A stretch of DNA of 64,000 nt from Sodalis praecaptivus (lineage in GTDB: Bacteria; Pseudomonadota; Gammaproteobacteria; Enterobacterales; Enterobacteriaceae): the NCBI RefSeq assembly GCF_000517425.1, contig NZ_CP006569.1:372001-436000 (forward strand), written 5' to 3'. Below are positions 59,859-64,000 of the stretch, in pieces. Each line of letters begins with the position of its first letter. Positions within the stretch are counted from its first letter, which is position 1. The position numbers and the translations under genes are program-made. Below the pieces are notes generated by a model. It was given only the letters and a program-made list of their open reading frames with translations, was not told the origin of the DNA and made no database searches.

Positions 59859-62417
59859 TTAAAACAGCTCTTGCTGCTGGCCGTTATCCATAAGTGTCGT
59901 ACCGACTTCATGCACGACCCGCTCTTTCGGCTGGGTGCCGTCGATAAAGTATTCCGGCCGGCTGTTGCCGCCGCCGTCGGACAACTTGCCGCTGCTCTTA
60001 TCGATAGTGACGGTAACAATGCCCGGGGGAGGATCCTGTTTCTCTTCGGGAATGCCCTCCAGCGCTATCTTCATATAATCATCCCAGATAGGCTGAGCGC
60101 TTTTGGCGCCGCCCTCGGCGCCGGAAATCTGATCGCTGATGGCGCCTGACGCCGTGGTTCTGCCCAAATTGCGGCGATGATCGTCGAAGCCTATCCAGAC
60201 GGTGGTGACCGTATCGGGGCCGTAGCCGGAGAACCAGGCGTCTTTGGAGTCGTTGGTGGTCCCGGTTTTGCCGCCAATGTCATGGCGCTTCAAATCGCGG
60301 GCGGCACGCCAGCCGGTGCCCATCCAGCCGGGCTCGCCGAAGATGTTGCTGTTGAGGGCGTCGCGCATCAAAAACGACAGCGGCGTGCTAATAACGTGGG
60401 GGGCATACAGTTGCTCTCCGTCCGCTGCCGCCTGCGCCGGCGAAACCCGTTCCAGCCGCGGCATCGGCACCGTACCGTTAGCGTCGGACTGGCGTGAGAC
60501 GGCCACATTTTCCATACTGTCGTCCGACAATACCGCCGATTTCGGCGTATCGCCGTAGATAACCGGCAAATCGCAGCTGGCGCACACTACCTTCGGTTTG
60601 GCGGTAAACAGCACCTGATCATTCTCGTCGGTGATTTTAGTGATGAGGTAAGGGTCGACCAGATAACCGCCGTTGGCCAACACCGCATAGCCCCGCACCA
60701 GCTGTAGTGGGGTAAAGGAGGCGGATCCCAGCGCCAGCGATTCGGTGTGGACGATATTCTGCGCCGGGAAGCCGAAACGCTGCAGGTATTCCGCGGCATA
60801 ATCGACCCCCATGGCGCGCATGGCGCGGACCATCACTACGTTTTTCGACTGTCCCAGCCCCTGGCGCAGCCGAATCGGGCCGGCATAGGTCGGCGGCGAG
60901 TTGCGCGGCCGCCAGTCGGAGCCGGCGCCGGCATCCCAGCGGGAAATAGGCACATCGTTGAGAATGGTCGCCAGGGTCAACCCTTTATCCAGCGCGGCGG
61001 TATACAAGAAGGGCTTGATATTGGAACCCACCTGGCGCAGTGCCTGGGTGATACGGTTGAATTTGCTTTGATTGAAGTCGAAACCGCCGACCAGCGCTTT
61101 GACCGAGCCGTCCTGCGGATCCAGCGACACCAGGGCTGAATTAACGTCCGGCACCTGGGCAAGCCACCAGCCATCGTCCATTTGGCGCACCCAAATCTGT
61201 TGCCCCGCCTGCACCACGTCCGTCGCCTTTTTCGGCGTCGGGCCCTGCTGCGTGTCGCTTCTGAACGGCCGCGCCCAGCGCATACCCGCCAGCGACAGCG
61301 ACACGTTGCTGCCGTCGGCCATCATCGCTACCGCACCGTCGACGCTGGTCTCGGTCACGACCGCCGCATGCAGCGGACCGTAGACGGGCAGGGTCTTCAG
61401 CCTATCGCGGATATGCTGCGCGTCCCAGGGCGACTCGCCGACTTTCCAAAGTACGCTGCTCGGACCGCGGTAGCCGTGGCGCATATCGTAGGCCAGCACG
61501 TTGTTGCGCACCACGGTCTGCGCCGCCTGCTGAAGCGGCTTGGTGATAGTGGTATACACCTTGAAGCCGTCGGTATAGGCATTTTCCCCATAGCGTTTGA
61601 GCATATCCTGGCGCACCATTTCCGACACATAGGGCGCGGAAAAATCGATTTCCGGCGCGTGGTAATGGGCCACCAGCGCCGCATCGCGCGCCTGCTCGTA
61701 TTCGGCCTGGGTAATGTAGTTTTCATCGCGCATGCGCGCCAGGACGGTATTGCGCCGCGCCAGCGCCCGTTCGGGGGAGTAGAGCGGATTAAAGGTGGAA
61801 GGGGCTTTCGGCAATCCGGCAATCATGGCCATCTCGCTTAGCGAGAGCTGGCTGACGTCCTTGCCGAAATAGACCTGTGCCGCCGCGCCCACGCCGTAAG
61901 CGCGGTAGCCCAGGTAAATTTTATTCAGATAAAGTTCAAGGATTTCATCTTTGCTGAGCAACTGCTCGATCCGTACCGCCAGAAACGCTTCTTTGATTTT
62001 ACGAATAAGCGTCCGTTCCGGGCTTAGGAAGAAATTGCGGGCCAACTGCTGAGTAATGGTACTCGCGCCCTGCGAGGCGTGGCCGGAGAGCAGAGCAATG
62101 GAGGCCGCGCGCAAAATGCCTACCGGATCCACACCGTGATGCTCGTAGAACCGGCTGTCTTCCGTGGCGACGAAGGCATGCACCAATTCCGGTGGCATTT
62201 GATCGAGCCTGAGCGGGATGCGGCGTTTCTCACCGTATTGGGCAATAAGTTTGCCGTCCGCCGAGAAGACCTGCATTGGCGTTTGCAGGCGGATGTCTTT
62301 CAGCGTTGCCACATCGGGCAATTGGGGCGCGATATAGCGGTACATGCCATATATCGAGGCGGCTCCCAACAAAATGCAACACACTGCAAAGATAAATAAA
62401 TATTTTACGAACTTCAC
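59859..62417 (-). CDS. mrcA: Penicillin-binding protein 1A, MrcA
   Basis: A class A bifunctional peptidoglycan synthase, activated from outside by LpoA. From GTG 62417 it has 852 residues (E. coli 850); GGGA lies eight bases upstream, and GTG is also the E. coli start. The ATG at 62441 would add eight residues. An N-terminal membrane anchor precedes the GT51 glycosyltransferase (ATEDSRFYEHHG, QGASTITQQLARN) and the transpeptidase, with active-site serine in GSNIKPF and KTGT in GGKTGTTNDSKDAWF. It is divergent from hofM. Confidence 0.97.
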   Translation of the reverse strand: MKFVKYLFIFAVCCILLGAASIYGMYRYIAPQLPDVATLKDIRLQTPMQVFSADGKLIAQYGEKRRIPLRLDQMPPELVHAFVATEDSRFYEHHGVDPVGILRAASIALLSGHASQGASTITQQLARNFFLSPERTLIRKIKEAFLAVRIEQLLSKDEILELYLNKIYLGYRAYGVGAAAQVYFGKDVSQLSLSEMAMIAGLPKAPSTFNPLYSPERALARRNTVLARMRDENYITQAEYEQARDAALVAHYHAPEIDFSAPYVSEMVRQDMLKRYGENAYTDGFKVYTTITKPLQQAAQTVVRNNVLAYDMRHGYRGPSSVLWKVGESPWDAQHIRDRLKTLPVYGPLHAAVVTETSVDGAVAMMADGSNVSLSLAGMRWARPFRSDTQQGPTPKKATDVVQAGQQIWVRQMDDGWWLAQVPDVNSALVSLDPQDGSVKALVGGFDFNQSKFNRITQALRQVGSNIKPFLYTAALDKGLTLATILNDVPISRWDAGAGSDWRPRNSPPTYAGPIRLRQGLGQSKNVVMVRAMRAMGVDYAAEYLQRFGFPAQNIVHTESLALGSASFTPLQLVRGYAVLANGGYLVDPYLITKITDENDQVLFTAKPKVVCASCDLPVIYGDTPKSAVLSDDSMENVAVSRQSDANGTVPMPRLERVSPAQAAADGEQLYAPHVISTPLSFLMRDALNSNIFGEPGWMGTGWRAARDLKRHDIGGKTGTTNDSKDAWFSGYGPDTVTTVWIGFDDHRRNLGRTTASGAISDQISGAEGGAKSAQPIWDDYMKIALEGIPEEKQDPPPGIVTVTIDKSSGKLSDGGGNSRPEYFIDGTQPKERVVHEVGTTLMDNGQQQELF

Positions 62418-62536
62418 CTGAGAATTCCCATTTTTTGTCATTTGGGCAGTTTATAAACAACCGCGCGCTAGTATAAAGGTTAGCCTTGCTATTGGATACG
62501 TAATTTAAGTGACCAGCCTCAGGGAAGGGGGGAATC

Positions 62537-63406
62537 ATGGCGTTTGACCGCTGGCGAATAGGCATGGATATCGAGCCGGACGTGCTGCGCGCGCTGGCTT
62601 TGTCGCGCGAACGCACGCAATGGCGCTGTCGCGGCTGGTGGCAATTTCCCTTACCAATGGGGCGTGACGCGCAGGGCGATCCCTGCCCTGTGGCGGCCAC
62701 CGTGGATGCGCTGCGCCGCTGGCGCCGCCAGCTTCCCCGGCGCCTTTCAGTCCGGCTTTGCCTGACGGGACTGCCCGTCACGCTGACGCGCCTGCCGGCG
62801 CCCGACCGTCGCCTCGGCGAGAGCGCCTGCGGCTGGTATCTTGAAACTCAGTTGCGTCGTCGTCTGCCGAGTCTGCCGGCGTCGCTGGCCTGGGACTGGT
62901 GTCTTGACGCCACGCAGCCCGGCCGCGTGCTGGTCGTCAGCGCCCGGCTGGCGCCGCTGCTCCCCTGGCGCCGCTGTCTGCGCGCCGCCGGTTTGCCCGC
63001 GCAACGGCTGGATATCCCCGCCGCCGCGCTGCGCCGCGCGGCCCGCGCGTGCGCCTTGAACCCCGCTTTGCCGCTAGTGCATCGGTGTGTCAGCGGCGCT
63101 TATCACGTCGCGCCGCTGGCGCAGCCGCTCGATTTTGCCTTTGACGTTGGGACGCTGGCGGCCTGCCACTACACCTGTATCGAGCCCGGTCCAGTACCGG
63201 AGGGCGGGGATCTGTGGTCGCCGTTCGACGCCTTGCGTCCCTCCGTGGAGCGACTATTCGCGTCCGGCTCCATGCCGCGCGGGCGACGGTGGCCACGCGC
63301 TGCGTCGGCGGACCGCAAGCCGGTGGCGCTTCCTGATTGGCCGGCGGCGTGGGTCATTGCCGCCGGCCTGGCGCTGGCGCCGGATGAACGCCTATGGAGC
63401 AGGTGA
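62537..63406 (+). CDS. hofM: HofM, PilM-like pilus assembly protein
   Basis: First gene of the hof cluster, needed in E. coli for using extracellular DNA as a nutrient and equivalent to PilM of type IV pili. The protein has 289 residues (E. coli HofM 259), begins MAFDRWRIGMDI and ends with the AAWVIAAGLALAP stretch typical of the family. It is notably rich in Arg and Leu. GGGAAGGGGGG precedes the ATG. The call rests on position between mrcA and hofN and on the two conserved ends. Confidence 0.85.
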   Translation: MAFDRWRIGMDIEPDVLRALALSRERTQWRCRGWWQFPLPMGRDAQGDPCPVAATVDALRRWRRQLPRRLSVRLCLTGLPVTLTRLPAPDRRLGESACGWYLETQLRRRLPSLPASLAWDWCLDATQPGRVLVVSARLAPLLPWRRCLRAAGLPAQRLDIPAAALRRAARACALNPALPLVHRCVSGAYHVAPLAQPLDFAFDVGTLAACHYTCIEPGPVPEGGDLWSPFDALRPSVERLFASGSMPRGRRWPRAASADRKPVALPDWPAAWVIAAGLALAPDERLWSR

Positions 63407-63930
63407 ACCTGTGGCCCTGGCGGCAGGCCCGTCTTCGGCGACGCGTTCGCTGCCTGCTGGTGTTGACGCTGGTACCACTATTACTGGCGTTGGCGCTTAT
63501 CGCCACGCCCGCGGTCTATTGGCGCCATCAGCGCTTAACGTTGGAAACCCGCCTGGCTGAAACGCATCCGTCCCCTGAGGCGGCGCAGGCGGAACCGACA
63601 GCCCGCGCCGCCGCGCTGTCGGCAAGCGCGGCGCGAACGACGCAGCGCCAGCGCCGGCTGGCGATCGCCAATCAGCGTTATGTGCACCTGTTTCGGCAGC
63701 TACCGGCGCTGTTGCCGCCGCAGCTGTGGCTTACCGAGATTGAGCAGCGCGGCGACCGGCTTTATATCAGCGGCTGCAGCGAGGGTTATCCGCCGGTGGT
63801 TACCCTGCGGCGCCGGCTAATAGATCACGCAACGTTACCCGATTTCCGCTGGCGGGAGGTCAGGCGGCGGGATGCGTCGCGCTGGCAATTTTTCCTTGTA
63901 GCGGCCTGGCCGCCGGAGGAGGGGGCATGA
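63394..63930 (+). CDS. hofN: HofN, PilN-like pilus assembly protein
   Basis: A 178-residue bitopic inner-membrane protein of the Fimbrial assembly (PilN) family. It has the short cytoplasmic N-terminus VNLWPWRQ, a membrane segment at about 20-42, a coiled-coil-like region and a C-terminal ferredoxin-like domain (LPPQLWLTEIEQRGDRLYISG). It overlaps hofM by 13 bases and hofO by four, so the cluster is translationally linked. Confidence 0.88.
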   Translation: MEQVNLWPWRQARLRRRVRCLLVLTLVPLLLALALIATPAVYWRHQRLTLETRLAETHPSPEAAQAEPTARAAALSASAARTTQRQRRLAIANQRYVHLFRQLPALLPPQLWLTEIEQRGDRLYISGCSEGYPPVVTLRRRLIDHATLPDFRWREVRRRDASRWQFFLVAAWPPEEGA

Positions 63931-64000
63931 CTTCGCCGGCCGCGGGAACCGGACGCGATCGGCCGGCGATAAAATGGCTGGCGGGTTACGCGCTGGTGGC
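63927..64000 (+). CDS. hofO: HofO, PilO-like protein, 5' part
   Basis: An ATG overlapping the hofN stop (ATGA) opens a frame that runs off the window after 24 codons (MTSPAAGTG..., then the start of a hydrophobic stretch). Position and start fit hofO; too little sequence is visible to confirm the family. Confidence 0.6.
   Translation, partial: MTSPAAGTGRDRPAIKWLAGYALV

Overview
The window is 64 kb of gene-dense, GC-rich chromosome from an enterobacterium (Enterobacterales). Nearly every gene has a full-length Escherichia coli counterpart, mostly within a few residues of the E. coli length. The mix of enteric synteny with several local gene losses (rhtB, gntK, gntU, malT) and unusual intergenic repeats fits a Sodalis-like member of the order. 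That placement is inferred from recalled family resemblance, not from a database search. No insertion sequence, prophage, tRNA, rRNA or CRISPR array was seen, and no clear pseudogene.

Layout. 1-13 kb is the block yigA(partial)-xerC-yigB, uvrD, corA, an abrB-family gene, rarD/yigI, pldA-recQ-rhtC-pldB and yigL. At about 13.9 kb this joins a segment that maps elsewhere in E. coli: the Fur-regulated sRNA RyhB, yhhW, gntR, gntT, yhgN and asd. 20-30 kb holds the complete glycogen operon glgBXCAP, followed by convergent glpD, then glpEGR and malPQ. 38.9-49 kb carries nfuA, gntX and bioH, a GH13_18 sugar phosphorylase (YcjM-like), feoABC and tex. 49-64 kb carries greB, ompR-envZ, pckA, hslO, hslR-yrfG, igaA, nudE, mrcA and the start of the hof operon (hofM, hofN, partial hofO).

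Themes. Alpha-glucan metabolism dominates: synthesis (GlgC, GlgA, GlgB), debranching (GlgX), two glucan phosphorylases (GlgP, MalP), amylomaltase (MalQ) and a GH13_18 phosphorylase. GlgC carries several changes at the positions that bind fructose-1,6-bisphosphate in the E. coli enzyme. Regulatory sites readable from the DNA are a LexA box at uvrD, a leader peptide with a long hairpin ahead of corA, a Fur box at ryhB and a weaker one at feoA, a perfect 32-bp palindromic GntR operator ahead of gntT, and a GlpR operator at glpD.

The most unusual feature is a set of unrelated short tandem repeats in the right half of the window. Each lies against the 3' end of a gene: 23-24 bp x 7 after malQ, about 111 bp running into feoC, 55 bp x 4 by tex, a degenerate set between envZ and pckA, and 42-43 bp x 3 by igaA.
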